A DNA stretch of 64,000 bases, taken from assembly GCA_024180945.1 (NCBI GenBank), contig JAKSGN010000021.1:1426001-1490000 (forward strand), written 5' to 3'. A program made the position numbers and the translations under genes. Below, one piece after another: positions 1 through 13,200 of this stretch (position 1 is its first letter; each line of letters starts with the position of its first letter). Source of the stretch: Macrophomina tecta. Taxonomy: Eukaryota > Ascomycota > Dothideomycetes > Botryosphaeriales > Botryosphaeriaceae. Under the pieces are notes generated by a model. It ran no database searches. It was not told the DNA's origin and saw only the letters and a program-made list of their open reading frames with translations.

Positions 1-1699
1 GAAGCTAAAGGCTTAAAATACTTAATTATTTAAGTATATAATAAAGCGAAATACTACTAAGATTAAAGTAGTAGTACCTAAGAAGTTTAATAAAGATAAA
101 AAGAAGCTCTAATTATTTCTACTCTAGATATAACGCTACCTCTAGTTTAATTAAGCGTAATTTAATAGTAATACTAAAGAAGTACTCTTTATATTAATTT
201 ATTTTAAGGAAACGGCGGAGATATAAATAAAATTATATTTTTGTAACTATCTAGCTAATAAATACTCTCTTAAGAAGAGATAGAAAAAGACTAAAAAAAT
301 CTTTAATATCTATATAGGATTTATAGATAATCTTAGAACTACTTTTAATAATTAAAATAAAGTTTATAAAGCCTCTAACAATATTATAACCGTTAAATAA
401 CTAGAATCTATAGCTATCTATATAACTAAGTCTTAATAGCTTATAGCCTATCTTAAATAGTTAGATAAGGCTTTTCGTGACCTCTTCTATAAAGACCTAA
501 AGAAAGAAGTTAAAAAGAATATAATTATCTATAAATATCTAACTATTTTTTAAAAGATAGTAGACCTTACATCTTAAATTAATAGTTATATATACGAATA
601 AAAGATAGGTTCTTAATAAGCTAATACCTTAAAGCTTTATTATAAAAAAATAATTCTTAAAGATAAAGATACTATAGCCCTTAACGCGGCTAATAGATAG
701 AATTCTAAGAAGAATAATAATAATAATTAAAATAATAATAAGAAGCCTAAAGAACCTAATCTAAACTAGATAAATAAGTAAAAATAGCGCTATAAGAATT
801 AACTCTATATTATCTATAGTAGTAATAAGTACTTTTCTTCTAAGTACCCGTAGAACCTACGTAATAAGAAAGATAGAAAATAGACCTTAAGCGCTTAACG
901 TAAAGTATTAGTTATATTCTACTAAAATAATTATAATATACTATACTAAATAACCTACTATAATAATAACTACTAGATATATTAAAGTAGTAAAAATATA
1001 TTAGAATAGTACCCCTATAAACCACGATAATTCGATATAATAACTAGAAACGAGAAAGTTATTAAGACTAATAATATTATTATTAGCTTTTTCTTAGATA
1101 AGAAACTCGTAAATAGTAAAACTAAAGAACTATATAACTCGACGAATAGTAAAGTAGAAGCTATACTAAATTCTATAACTTTTTTAGAACTTAAGTATCT
1201 TATAGCTAAGTATAGAATTAGTATAGAAATAATAAATAAGAATAATTAGCTTATCTAAATAATCTAGATTTTCTACGAAAAAGGATTAGCTCTTATAATA
1301 CTATAAATATAGCACTAAGGGACCCTCTAGAAAACCTAAATTAAGTAAAATAGAAAGAAGTACGAACTTATTATTACGAAGAAAACCGCACTTATAATAC
1401 TTTATTATTAAGAAATAACTACTTAATAGTAAATAAACTATAACTTTTTTTAAGAATTAGTATAGATTCTTTATTAATACGGTATAGTAACTATCTAGAA
1501 CTATATACTCTAGTAGATACTAAATAAGAAACTTAACTAACTAGCTTTCTAATACTAAGTATAAAAAAATATAGTCTACTAGTAAAAATAGCTATATACT
1601 AATAAATAAACTAACTAGAAGTAAGTATACCTTTAAGTTAATAAATAGAAAGACTATATATATAGCGAAGTCTATAACTATCTAAAGCTAAAAAACTAA
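1..1699 (+). pseudogene. RIP-degraded gag of chromovirus 2b (5' end outside window)
   Basis: This is the decayed capsid gene of a Ty3/gypsy element, already under way at base 1. The stretch is very AT-rich, has almost no CpA or TpG, and has stops in every frame. A zinc-knuckle trace lies at about 781-855 (Cys, Cys, His and Cys codons spaced as CCHC, some changed from TGT/TGC to TAT/TAC). The 3' end at 1660-1699 matches codon by codon the gag end of the intact chromovirus-2 at 63884-64000 once C-to-T and G-to-A changes are allowed. The family assignment is by eye alignment. Confidence 0.75.
1690..1696 (+). promoter_or_regulatory. Slippery heptamer at gag/pol junction, preserved in dead copy
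   Basis: The sequence AAAAAAC is followed at once by TAA, the gag stop. It has the same layout as in the intact elements (41848-41854 and 63887-63893). Adenine runs are not RIP substrates, which explains why it survives. Confidence 0.6.
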
Positions 1700-4600
1700 A
1701 TGGCCCTATAGTATTAAAATTAACCTAAGGGCTATAGTCTAGGTTTCTTTATATAGTATTATATATATCGGAAATAGAAACTCTTACTAGAAAAAAACTT
1801 TAGAGATAATTTAAGATTATAAAAGTTCTATAAAAATATAAGATCTTAATACTAGTTAATAGTAAATTAAGTGGAGACTTTATCTATAATAAGCTAGTAT
1901 AAGAATTAAATATTTCTTATTAAAAAAAAAAGAGCTCTACTCTCTTAGTAAATTTAATAAAAGAAACGCTAACTACAAAAAAAATAGATACGTATTAAAA
2001 TAAAAAAAGTCTTACTAGAAATTAATAAGTATTCTAATTAGATTATTCTTAATATCTAAAAAATTTTAGAATATAATATTATTCTTAGAATATCTTAGCT
2101 TAGAATATATAACCCCCTTATTAAGTAGGTAAGTAATATACTCTTCCTATAATAGAATATTTAGAATATTATTAAAAACCCTAAAAATAGTTATAAGAAT
2201 ATTAAATAAGAACTACTAAATATCTTCTAAGAATATATTTTTAGTAAAAAATAAGAAGTAGCTAGTATAAAGCCTAAATACGATAACTATATAAGTAACT
2301 CTAATAAAAATATAAGTTAGAACTAGAATTATAATATAGAAGATAAAGCCTTCTTAGTAAAATATAACTCTATTATAGAAATAAGCCCTACTAAATAAAA
2401 TAATACCCTTAAATTATTAGAAGAAACATAAGACTTAAATAATAGCGTAAAACTTAGTATTAGTAGTATTAATAATAACCTTAAAAAAGACCTAAAATAA
2501 AACTAGAATTATAGTATACGAGACGCTATCTTCTTAGTTAAATATAGCACCTCAAGTAGAGTAAGCCCTACTAAGTTAAGTATTCTTAAAAATTAGGTAT
2601 AATACTTATTATAAAGAATTATATAGAGAAAGTATAAGGCTAAGAGTAAAACTTCGTAAAAGTAATTAGTAGCTCTAAAATCTTCTATAAATATCTAAAT
2701 AATCTTAAGAGAGGTATTTTAGTATATATAATACTAAGAATATTAGGTTTATCTTATATATATTAAACTCTTACCGGTAGTATAATAGAGAGTATTAGCT
2801 AGGGCCTAATAGAAAAGACTAAGAAATAAAAACTATCTAACTTCTATTAAAGAAGATAATTCTACGAGAATTAAAAGAGAATAATATAATAGTTTAAAAA
2901 TATAGTAGTAACTATAAGAAATATCTCTAATACTAAAAATAAAAATAGTATCTAATAAGTATTAAGACTTAGTTACTATTTACTAAGAAAAAGAAAAGAG
3001 AGACTTACCTAAATATTAACTATAAAACTATAAAATTCTACTTAAGCTAGAAATAAAACTAGCTTATAAACCTATCTATTTCTTATTAAAGAAGAAAATA
3101 GAGGCTTTAAAAAAATATATTAAAAAGATCCTTAAACGAGAATATATTTTACTATTAATATTATTAGCTAAATATCTAATTCTCTTTATTTCTAAGAAGA
3201 ATAGTAAGTTACGCCTCTATATTAACTATTAATAGCTTAACGATATTACGATTAAGAATTGCTACCTACTTCTACATATTAATAAGCTCTAGAATAAGTT
3301 AGAAAATATAAAGTACTTTATAAAGCTAGACCTTTAAAATAAATATTACTTAGTCTAGATTAAAGAAGAGAAAGAATAGAAAATAGCCTTCTATATAAGA
3401 CTAAAACTCTACGAGTATATAATTATACTATTTAGGCTTACTAATGCGCTAGTAACCTTTTAAAACCTCGTTAATAATATATTATATAACTACTTAGATA
3501 TCTTCTATATAGCTTACCTCGATAATATTCTTATCTTTTTAAAGACCCTCGAGAAATATAAGAAGTATATTAAAAATATTCTAGAAATTCTCTAAGTAAA
3601 GAATCTATCTATCGCACTAGAGAAATATAAATAGTATATATAAAGAATAAAATTCTTAGGCTTTATTATTACCCCCGAATATATCGGTATAGACGACTTA
3701 AAACTAAACTCTATTAGAGAATAGCTAGTACTAAAAATAATTAAAAAAGTATAGTTCTTTCTTAAATTTATAAATTTCTATAGAAAGTTTATCTAGAACT
3801 ACTTAAAGATTATAGAATCTTTAACGCGACTTACTTAAAAGAAGTATAGCTTTTAATAGAAAAATAATTAGTAGTAAGCCTTTAATTTACTAAAAAGAAT
3901 ATTTTATAAAGTATCTATTTTAGAAATATATAACCCTAATAAACTAATTAAAGTAGAAACTAATATATTAGAATTTACTCTAGAAGTATATCTTAGCTAG
4001 CCTAACGAGTAAGATAAATAATATCTAATCGTATTTTACTTAAGAAAGTTTACCTTAGTAAAGCTTAACTATAATACTTATAATAAGAAGCTCTTAGCTA
4101 TTATCTTAGTATTTAAGTACTAGAGATACTACTTAGAAGAAGCCGAATAGTAGATAATAGTATATTATAACTATTAAAATCTTATATACTTTACTATAAC
4201 TAAGAAGCTAAACTAATAATAAATTTACTAGTTATAAGAATTAGTATTCTATAACTTTAAGATTATATATAAAAAAGATATAGATAACACCACTACTAAC
4301 GCGCTTAATAGAAGAATAGACTATATAGAAGAAAGAATTAAGCCGTAATCTATAGTACTATAGTAAATAAGTAATAAATTATTTATTCTTACTAAATAGT
4401 CTTTTCTAATACTTCGTATTAAGTTAAACCTATAGTATTAAAAGATTTAAGAAGTATACGCTTAGAACTTCTTTATATAGAAACTTTTAATACTTAAAAA
4501 CAACCCGCGTATTACTTAAGATAGAGAAGAAATACTTCTCTTTAAAAAAATTAATCTATATTCTAATAAGACTATAAAAAGTACTTATTAAGAATATATA

Positions 4601-5851
4601 TATAATACCTATATATAGATATTAGGATATCGATAGAATAACTAAGAGAATTACGTAAAACTTCTACTTTCTAGAATTATAAAAGACTATCTAGCGTATA
4701 ATATTATAGTATAATCTTTATATTTAAAGTAAAGCTATAATATATACTCTATACGAATATCTATAACCCCTAGGAATTCTAGAATAACTATAGTAATAGG
4801 TTACACTAGATTTTATTATAAAGCTACTAAGGTCTAGAAACCCACTTATAAAAGTTAAGTTTAACTTAATCCTAGTCTTTATTAATAAACTTATAAAGTA
4901 TGCCTACTTCTTACCCTACCTCGAGGTATTAAATATAAAATAGCTAGCCTATACGTTTCTCTAATATATCTTCGCAGACTACGGAATACCAAAAGTATTA
5001 GTTTTAAATAGAAATAAACTAATAAGATTAGAATTTTAGTAAATACTTATATACTAACTTAGAGTAAAAAATAAGCTCTCTATAATTATATATACGTAAA
5101 CTAATAACTAAATAAAATAAATAAACTAGACTCTCGAATAATACCTCTACTATTATATTAACTATCTATAGAATAACTAGGCTATATAGCTATCTATAGT
5201 ATAATTCTTCTATAATAGTACTAAATAAGAGTTAACTAATATATTCCTATTCTTTACTAACTATAGGTTTAAACTAGATGCGTATAGAGAAGCTATTCTA
5301 AGTAAGAAATTAGTCTAAAAAGACGTTTTTAAGACTAAGTAGCTAAGAGAATTATATAAAGCTATTAATCTCGACCTTAAATATATATAAATTATAATAT
5401 CTAAATACTATAATAAATGGTACTAGGCGGCACTAAATCTTAAAAGAGAAAATAAAGTATACCTCCTTATAAAAAATATTAAATTAAAGCGACCGAGCAA
5501 TAAATTAGATTTTAAGAAAATTAGTCTATTCGAAATTATAAAAAAACTTAAAGAAGTTATGTATTAACTTAAATTACCTAATATAAGAATAAATTTTATC
5601 TTTTATATAGCGATACTCGAGCTAGTACTAGAAAATACTACTATTCTAGAAATATTAAAAAAAAATTATACTAGAAAACTCTAATACTAAAAAAGACTAA
5701 TACCTACTTAAAAAGATTTTAGACTATAAATAGTTTAATTATTAGCTTAAATATCTCATTAAATAGAAAGATTATAGGAATAAAAATAACTAGTAGATAC
5801 TAAAGAATAATATATACCTAGACCTTATTATAGAGTTTTATTACTAGAATT
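1700..5851 (+). pseudogene. RIP-degraded pol of chromovirus 2b
   Basis: This is the decayed polyprotein gene, parallel to the intact pol at 58668-63887. Landmarks visible through the mutations are: protease at about 1850-2090; the duplicated protease-RT linker at about 2330-2600; RT at about 3000-3700, with the YLDD-equivalent codons near 3512-3530; RNase H at about 3950-4330; integrase at about 4600-5300; and the chromodomain at about 5690-5850. Typical changes are CAG to TAG, TGG to TAG and CTG to CTA. The frame is cut at 5851 by a solo LTR and resumes at 6639. Confidence 0.8.
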
Positions 5852-6638
5852 TATAACGGTAGCCTCTTCTACTAGGCTTTAGAATCGCCTAGTAGGGTTA
5901 GGTAGCTAAAGGGTTTACCTTAAAGAATAAGAGAAGGGTAAAGAATTAGAATAATAATAGTAATTATATAATATATTAGTACGTAGTACGCGTTAGGCTT
6001 ATTACCTCTAATAGGGTTGTATTGGAACTTTAAGTTAACTACGAAGGTTAAAGTACTATCTAAGAAGTATATCTATATACTATAGAAAAGCTATAATAAT
6101 CTATAAATTAAGATAACTATTAGATTAGTCGTAGTATTAGATTATTCTAAGGGTTAGATCTTTGCCAAGGCTTCTAATCTATAAGTAGGTCGGGTAGACC
6201 GCACGTAACTTAGGCGCTAATACCTATTTCCTAGAATCTAACTTCTATATCGGTTAAGAAAATATTCTACTACTAGACTATCGTTCTTTAGACCGTATAA
6301 GTTATCTAACTTTATCCCGTCTATTTCTCTAGTCTAACGTTAGCTTCTAGGATTCGTAATCTCTTTCTTATGGGTATTCTTCCCCTATAGGAGTTTAACC
6401 TAGTCGGTATTCCCGTGGTCTTACTATACCGCGTAGGCGTCGCTTTTATGCGGGCTTCTATTACTACCTTATCTAGGCCTATACGCGCCGTCTTTCCTTA
6501 TGGCTGGTTTTCCCGTGCGGGCGTGCTAGTAGTGCGGCTCTATTATTCTTATAAGTTTCTAGCCCCTACGGTGCCTTTTCCCGTGCGGGCTTTCCGCCCG
6601 TGGGGTTATAAAGCCCTTATACCCTAGGGTTCGTAACA
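5852..6638 (-). repeat. Solo LTR, chromovirus-1 family, RIP-mutated
   Basis: It aligns end to end with the 743-bp LTR at 36455-37197; the ends are TATAACGG (from TGTAACGG) and CGTAACA. The flanks are GAATT on the left and GAACC on the right, a 5-bp target duplication altered by C-to-T on one side. The chromovirus-2b coding sequence continues on the far side, in the region matching the intact element after its chromodomain. Confidence 0.8.
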
Positions 6639-7410
6639 GAACCCTAACCTCCTACGAAAATAAGATTACCCTAGAAGAACAAATCTATCTATAACTTAGC
6701 CCTAAATAAAAACGTAATCCTAGCTATTAAATTAGGTAAAGAACCTCTAGAATATAAAAACGTCTTAGTAGTAGAAGAACTTAAAGAGTGCTTTAGAGTT
6801 AATATATTCTTACTAGCTATTTATTATATAGCGCGGTCTTTTTTTTCTAGCTTCTTTAACTTCTTAATAAAAGATAACTCGTACTTATATATTTTCTTAT
6901 AATACTTATCTAAAAACCTAAGCTAACGCTTTAAATAATAAATTTTAAAATAAGCCTCTAAGCGATACTTCTAGATTAATATCTTCTTTAAGAGAATTTA
7001 CTCTTCTAATTCTTATATCTTCTCTAACTATTACTTAAGGTTATTTATCTTAGAATAAATTTTATTTTCTAGAAACGGTTAGCTAAAAACATTAGTTAAA
7101 AGAAATATGTATAATTATACTATATAACTACTAAATCGTACCTCTAGTTCTTCTAGATATAGCGGCTATATTAACTAGAATCTAGGCTTATAAAATACTA
7201 AATCTTCGCCGACCGATAAGCGCTATAGAAGATAGATATTCTATAAGGCTTTTACGTAACTAAGTTTATAAGATAATAATAACGAGAAGTAGAGAAAGTA
7301 GAAGCCCTATCTATAATAAATAAAAGATAAAGAAACGTATAAAAATAGTATAAAGACTATTCTAAGAACTTATACTTACTAATATAAGAGAATCTTCGGG
7401 CCAAAGATTC
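6639..7410 (-). pseudogene. RIP-degraded antisense Zn-cluster/coiled-coil gene of chromovirus 2b
   Basis: This lies on the strand opposite to the 2b gag-pol, between the end of pol and the polypurine tract. Read on the minus strand, six codons that are TAT, or match TGT after undoing RIP, fall from 7227 down to about 7132, spaced C-x2-C-x6-C-x8-C-x2-C-x6-C and followed by Asp. That is the Zn2Cys6 spacing. Further on, at about 6850-7050, the frame reads as a heptad-like coiled coil with a Q-L-R-F-L-D-K block, comparable to the intact genes at 37299-38037 and 58962-59761. Stops are frequent and it is not functional. The cysteine reading rests on reversal of RIP, so it is an inference. Confidence 0.6.
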
Positions 7411-7426
7411 TTAAAGAGAGAAATAG
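7411..7426 (+). other. Polypurine tract of chromovirus 2b (RIP-altered)
   Basis: The purine stretch TTAAAGAGAGAAATAG abuts the 3' LTR. It corresponds to the intact tracts next to 37197 and 58861 and primes plus-strand DNA synthesis in LTR elements. Confidence 0.6.
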
Positions 7427-7614
7427 TATTACAGTATAGTCTTTATAGAATTAAATAACTATAGAGTAGAAAAATAAGTAAAAAGCTTAGCTATAATATA
7501 AAAAGAATCTATAATAAAATATATAACTTATATAATACTAAGAGATTAATCTATTTAATCTTATATACCTTAGGTATTTACGGATAGATTAACTAGATTA
7601 AAGATACTATTAAT

Positions 7615-8410
7615 TGTTACGAACCCCCGGGGACAAGGGCTTTATGACCCCGCGGGCTGGGAGCCCGCACGGGAAAAGGCACCGCAGGGGCCAGAAACCC
7701 TCACGGGCAGCAGAGCCGCACGACCAAGGCGCCCGCACGGGAAAACCAGCCTCAAGGGAGGACGGCGCGTACGGACCCAGGCTAGGCAACAACAGAAGCC
7801 CACACGGGAACGACGCCCACGCGGCGCAGCGACACACCAAGGGCAGAATCCCGCAGGGGAAGAATCAGTCACGGAAGTACGCTTGGCCAAACCGGGTAGT
7901 AAGTACAGGAGTATACACCCTTGCCAAGGGCAGGAGATGGAACCCGGGAAACCGACTTTCGAGCACGAAGAACGAACAAGAGAAAGGCGGACATATCGTC
8001 CGCTCATCAAGGAAGAAGTCGGATTCCGGAAAACGGGCATTAGCGCCCAAGTCACGTGGGGCCCACCAGGCCCACTCGAGGATCAGAAGCCTTGGCACTG
8101 ATCCAACTCTCAGATTGATCCAACACCACGACTGATCCAACAGTCGTCCTGATCCCCAGATTGTCATAGCTTTCCTACAGTATATAGAACACACTCATTA
8201 GGTAGTACTTTGGCCTTCGTGGTCAACTCAAGATTCCAATACAGACTTATTGGAGGTAACAAGCCTGACGCGCACCGCGCACCGACCTGTCACGTGATCG
8301 CTACCCATCGTTCCAATCCTTTACCCTTCTCTTGTCCTTCAAGGTAAACCTTACCGCTACCTGACCCTGCTAGGCGACTCCGAAGCCTAGTGGAAGAGGC
8401 CGCCGTTACA
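7615..8410 (+). repeat. Solo LTR, chromovirus-1 subfamily, not RIP-mutated
   Basis: 796 bp from TGTTACG to CCGTTACA, flanked on both sides by TTAAT, a perfect 5-bp target duplication. It aligns with the 743-bp LTR but has about 50 extra bases in the U3 region (near 8080-8165, with repeated CTGATCCAAC units). It is GC-rich inside AT-rich DNA. It contains two CACGTG sites and the GGTCAACTC promoter block. It is the product of LTR-LTR recombination that removed the internal region. The open frames within it are not genes. Confidence 0.9.
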
Positions 8411-8690
8411 TTAATCTATTAATACTCTAACCCCTACCTAGATTAGAAATAAATTAATACTATATTATAGACCTTTTCTACGTATATATAAACTATACTT
8501 CTTAGATAGCTTTAACCTTTATAGTTAACTTTAATAATAATTTATATATTATTAGTAATACGGCCTTTATATATAGTACTTAGTCTTATTATATATTTAA
8601 CTTACTCTTATTCTCTTCTTATATCTACTTAAGAAAAACCCCCTTAATAAATTTTCTTTCTCTTTAGTATTTAGATTCTTAGAGGTAGAG

Positions 8691-8883
8691 TATAAGCAAA
8701 TAGGCTAGTTATAAGCAGGAAGCCTTCAGAAGAGTCGTATATTCTCAGGTGCGAATCCTTAGTAGTGCAGGATTCACCCCTTAGTGGCGTTATATACTGG
8801 GGGCCCGTGCGTAGCACGTGATAAGCACGTAGAACGCACGGTATAAGCACCCTAAGGGTATGCCAGGGCCTATTATCCTAACA
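8691..8883 (-). repeat. 3' LTR of element A
   Basis: 193 bp, TATAAGCA to CCTAACA on the plus strand; on the coding strand it starts TGTTAGG. It is nearly identical to 15667-15859. It contains CACGTG at 8815-8820. Confidence 0.88.
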
Positions 8884-8897
8884 CTAACCCCCCCTCT
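8884..8897 (-). other. Polypurine tract of element A
   Basis: CTAACCCCCCCTCT next to the 3' LTR, purine-rich on the coding strand. It is in the right place to prime plus-strand synthesis. Confidence 0.65.
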
Positions 8898-9594
8898 AGT
8901 AGAAATCGCCCCGATTCCTATTGGAAGGTATTGTATTAGTGCCTCGTTAAAAAACCTTTAGTAAGGAAAAAGAGTGCACCCAATTACTATACAGAACGTA
9001 GTATTATGCATCAGCTACAGACGTTACGTAGCAAGGCGAATTAGCCTTATTACGTAGCCGTCGCTGCGAACAATGAACAAAGAACAATAAATCAATAGAA
9101 AAACAAGGAAATATATCGCCAAGCGGTTGTTAGCAATACCAGCGGCATGCCATACACACGGAAAACGCAGGTAATGGTGCGTTGGCGCGGTTTTTTCTTT
9201 ATTATTGGGTATTATTGCTATTAAGGACAATAGAAGTTAGCCTTATACGACAATACCAGCGAATACACCAATTAGTGACTCACGCGTGCCAACAATACTT
9301 ATAGGGCACGAGGTCGTTTTTTCGACAGCTTTAATAGGTATAATAACCCCCCGTACCCCCCTAGATTTTCGTAGTTTAGATCCAGCTTCCCTTCTTCAAC
9401 CAAAACGTCTTCAACTAACATCAACCCTTTTTATTACTCCTTCCTCCCAAACAACTATCACTATACAGACCCCTTCCGGCTTCGTTTGCTCGGGTTACTC
9501 CTACGATGAGCTTCCGCAGACGCCCATCACGGGTAATATAGTAAGGCTTCTCCCTCATCTTCAGCCGCAGCCTGGTTTGGTAGTGGTATACTAC

Positions 9595-10230
9595 ATGCGT
9601 TGCGTGCGCTACTAGGGCACGATGCGCCACCGCGAGGGCAAAGCATGGGTTGATTTTACGCCTACGGAGCTTCTTGGGGGGCTTCGCCAGATCTGCTTCA
9701 AGGATCCACCCCATGCCAAGTACAATCGGTGTGCGAAGAGTAGTTATAAATATACTCCAGTAAGTATACTTTTCCCCTGCTTTTCTTATGCTTTTTATAT
9801 ACTTTTATGCTGCTTATGCTCGTTGCTAATAATAAAATTTATTTTTAGGTTCCCCCTTAATTCCGCCGTACTACTAATTTACTATTGTTTTGTTACGATA
9901 GCTTCGATGGCGCTCCCGATAAGAAGATACTAGAGTTTATAGAGGAGGACGTGCTTGCGCTATATAAGTACGCCGGTGCGTTAAGAGAGGCGGTATCGGC
10001 ATACGAGAAGTAGAAGGCGAAGAAGATTACGGCTACTAGCGGCCGTAGCAACTAGTAGTATACGCGCAACATATCGCGCTCGGAGAATTGGCAGCGTTAT
10101 TAGGCTGGACTAGGTGGGGTTGGCTTAATAAAGCTAACTAACGAAGTAGTAAACGAGGAGTTTAAGGATAAGTGCTTTACGAGGATATCTAATACGGATA
10201 AGAGGTGGTTTTAGTATAGCTTAAATATAA
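9595..10230 (+). pseudogene. Antisense Cys-rich gene of element A, two exons, degraded
   Basis: This lies on the strand opposite to gag-pol, in the same place as the antisense genes of chromovirus-1 and -2. One frame from about 9595 to 9759 carries Cys codons and the pattern C-x2-C-x6-C near 9720-9755 (two Cys changed to TAC/TAT by RIP), followed by Thr-Pro. A good intron follows, 9760-9848 (GTAAGT ... TTTTTAG), and the frame then continues as Val-Pro-Pro and a charged, probably helical segment (9905-10030) with TAG stops where Trp or Gln is likely. The start codon is uncertain; upstream in-frame sequence reaches 9286. No catalytic motif is seen. Confidence 0.45.
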
Positions 10231-10239
10231 AGTAGATAC

Positions 10240-13200
10240 TCCTTTAGGGCCCTTCTTTATAAATTAAGTATTTCCCCTAATGTTTCTTCTTATTCTTTAA
10301 TCCTAGGGGGCGCCCTCGCCGTGGCTTACTTATAGCCTGCGTTCCGCCTGCGTTTCGCTTGCGTTTTAGCTAGGCGTCCTAGGGAATAGGGTTTTCTTTA
10401 AGGTAATCCTGTAGAAGCTCTCTACAATTATCTAGCTCCTCTTTCTACTTCTACTCGTTGTGTTCATGGGGCCAGCCGAGCTATTTAAGTAGGTATTACC
10501 TTAGTGGCCCTTCTTTATAGGCCACTATGGCTTCGACTTTCTAGTATCTACCATTGTCGATTTCTTCGACTAGTGGCGGTTGGAACCCTAGCCTTGCCGT
10601 ATAAGCTTCTAGCAATGCAACGTTGAAAACAGTATGCAGCCGGGACATGAATTATAGTAGGTCTAAGCGGTAGGCCTGGGAGCTAATCTTCTCTAGAATC
10701 CGGAATAGTCCTAGGTAACGGTTGTCGAGTTTCTTGTAAGGCCGTTTGGTTTTAATATTCCTTACTAAGAGAAGGACTGGTTGTCTAATATCGAAATACA
10801 TTTCGGTTCAGTTTTAGTTATAATATTTCGTTTAGAGCTCCTAGGAGTATTCGAGGGATTCCGCCGCCGATTTTCATACTTTTCGTATACTTTCCGCGTG
10901 CTTTTTGGCTGCTTCGGCCGATTCGGTTAGGGGATTTCTATTAAGGTTATCCCAAACCCCGTCCTAGGAGTTAGGTTCCACCCCCGCATCTAGTTAAACT
11001 AGTGCGAAGCCTATAGAAGAGTGGGTTTTCTAGTTATAGGCGTGTAAAGCCCACTAGAGAAGCTTTGCCTAGTCTAACTAGTTCTAGGAGGTATAATAGC
11101 GTAGATACGCCTCTAACTCCTAATTTTGCCTCTCCGTTTGGCCGTCTGTCTGCGGGTAAAAGGAGGTACTTAGTCTATGCTTAATCCTAAGATTATAGTA
11201 TAATTCGCTCTAGAACTAGCTCGTGAACGTTAAGCCCCTGTCCGAGACTAGGCTATTGGGCGGCCTAAATTATACGAAGACGTCGTTTACGATAAGGTCC
11301 GCGAGCGTTATTCTATTAATCGTCTTCCTAACTAGTAGGTAACGTACATATTTAGTAAAACGGTCAACGAGTACGAGAACTGCGTTATATACTCAACTAT
11401 CTCGCCCTACGGATTCTAGCAAGTCCGTAATAAAATTAAGAGAGTAGTGCCTATAGGATTAAGCGGCTACTAGCAGTGGCTGTAATAACCTATACGGCTT
11501 ATACCGGCGAGCCTTATTACGTTAATAGGCATCGTAGCTTTATATATATTCCCTAACGTCCGCGGTAATACCTTTCTAGTAGTACTTCCTAGAAAGCACC
11601 TTCTAGGTGCGGCGGATGCCGTAATAGCTACTACTCAGATTATTATAATTCCTAAGTAGGATTTCCTCGCGTAGCGGAGTATACTTTGGCACGTATACCC
11701 GCTTTTTATAGCGTAGGAGTCCTTGCTTATTAATCGTATATTAATCGCACGCTAAAAGCACCCTTTTTATAAGCTATTCTCGTACGTCTACGTAGAAGGC
11801 GTCCCTTCGTTACTTAGTACGAATAAAATTAACTAACGATTTAGGAGTAGCTTCGAACGCTATTTCGGTTATAGCGGCTACTATTACTATAGACCAAGGC
11901 ACAAAGCTTTACACCAAGCTCGTACTAGCTCCCTCGCAGTAAGTACACACCGGAGGTGCCAGGCCCTTACAAGCGAACTCGTCGTGCTCCTCACAAGTAA
12001 CGGAACAGACTAAGGCGGTTCGGTAATCACCACCGCCGTTTATACGCAGGTTTCCCTCGTGCTCTTGGCCGGGGTCCTTAGTAGTGCGTAGGGATTCTCC
12101 CAACCCCTAAATCTAGAGTTTACGTTATAGTGTAGGCAACATAGCATCAAGATAGGTGCGCTTGTCACCCTCCTTAAAGCCAAGGGCGTAGTCTAGACGC
12201 CTCGAAAGGGCGTCCACTAGATTAGACTTACCCGGCTTATATTCGATATTAAAATCGAATTCAGCCAAGACTTCAGCGTACCGAGCCTATCAAGCCATAA
12301 AACTCTTAGTCGTCATAAAATAACGTAGGTTATTATAATCAGACAATACCCGCACCGGCGTCTACACGTATACTAGGTAAGGCCTCCAATACTTAAAGCA
12401 CTACACGATCGCGTAGAGTTCCTTATCGTAGGTATCGTACCGTATTTCAGCACCAGCGAACTTATAGCTAAAATACGCAACGGGGTGCCAATAGCGCTAG
12501 TTATCCTCTCCATCCAGCGGTTGGAGAAGGATGCCGCCGTAGACATAGTCCAATACGTCGGTGATTAGCATAACTAAAAGATTTAGGTCATAGTGCCGCA
12601 GTACAGAAGCCTACGTAAAGCATACTTTCAGCCTACTAAACGCCTGCTTTACCCCTACGGGCCATTCCCAGGGCTTATACCATTTAGTTAGCCCCTTTTT
12701 CGGCGCTCGTTTAGCCCCCAGATTAGAATCTTAGGCTACTTCTTTTAGCAAGCTAGTCAGTAGTTAAACCACCGTAGAGTAATTCCATATAAAGCGCCTG
12801 TAGAAGTTAGCAAAGCCTAGGAAAACCTAAATATCACGGTAGCTTTGCGGCTCCGGCCAGTCCTTAATGGCTTCGACTCTTACGGGGTCCATGACAACCC
12901 CCTAGGGGGTAACGATAAAGCCCAGGAACTCGACGTGCTTTGTGTAAAAGCTACATTTAGACGGTTTTACGTAGAGGTTCCAATCACGCAATCTTTAGAG
13001 AACACGTTTAACGTGCTCGACGTGCTAAGACTCATCCGCTAAGTATATAAGTATATCATCCAAGTACACTACGCAAATCGTGTCCACCAGGCCTCCCAGG
13101 GCTCGGTAGATATACGACTAGAAGGTTACGGGTGCGTTAGTTAAGCCAAATAGCATGACTAGGTACTCGTAATACCCGTAACGCGTCTTAAATACTGTTT

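Noticed and set aside
7614..8194. Overlapping open frames on both strands within 7615-8410, and the same at 36751-37289 and 44153-44711.
   Set aside because: All lie inside LTRs. They are open because the LTR is GC-rich; the one that matters is the end of the pol frame at 36677.
9421..9714. Minus-strand frame of 97 codons in element A.
   Set aside because: It is opposite the better supported plus-strand antisense gene, contains no pol or gag motif and uses a non-ATG start.
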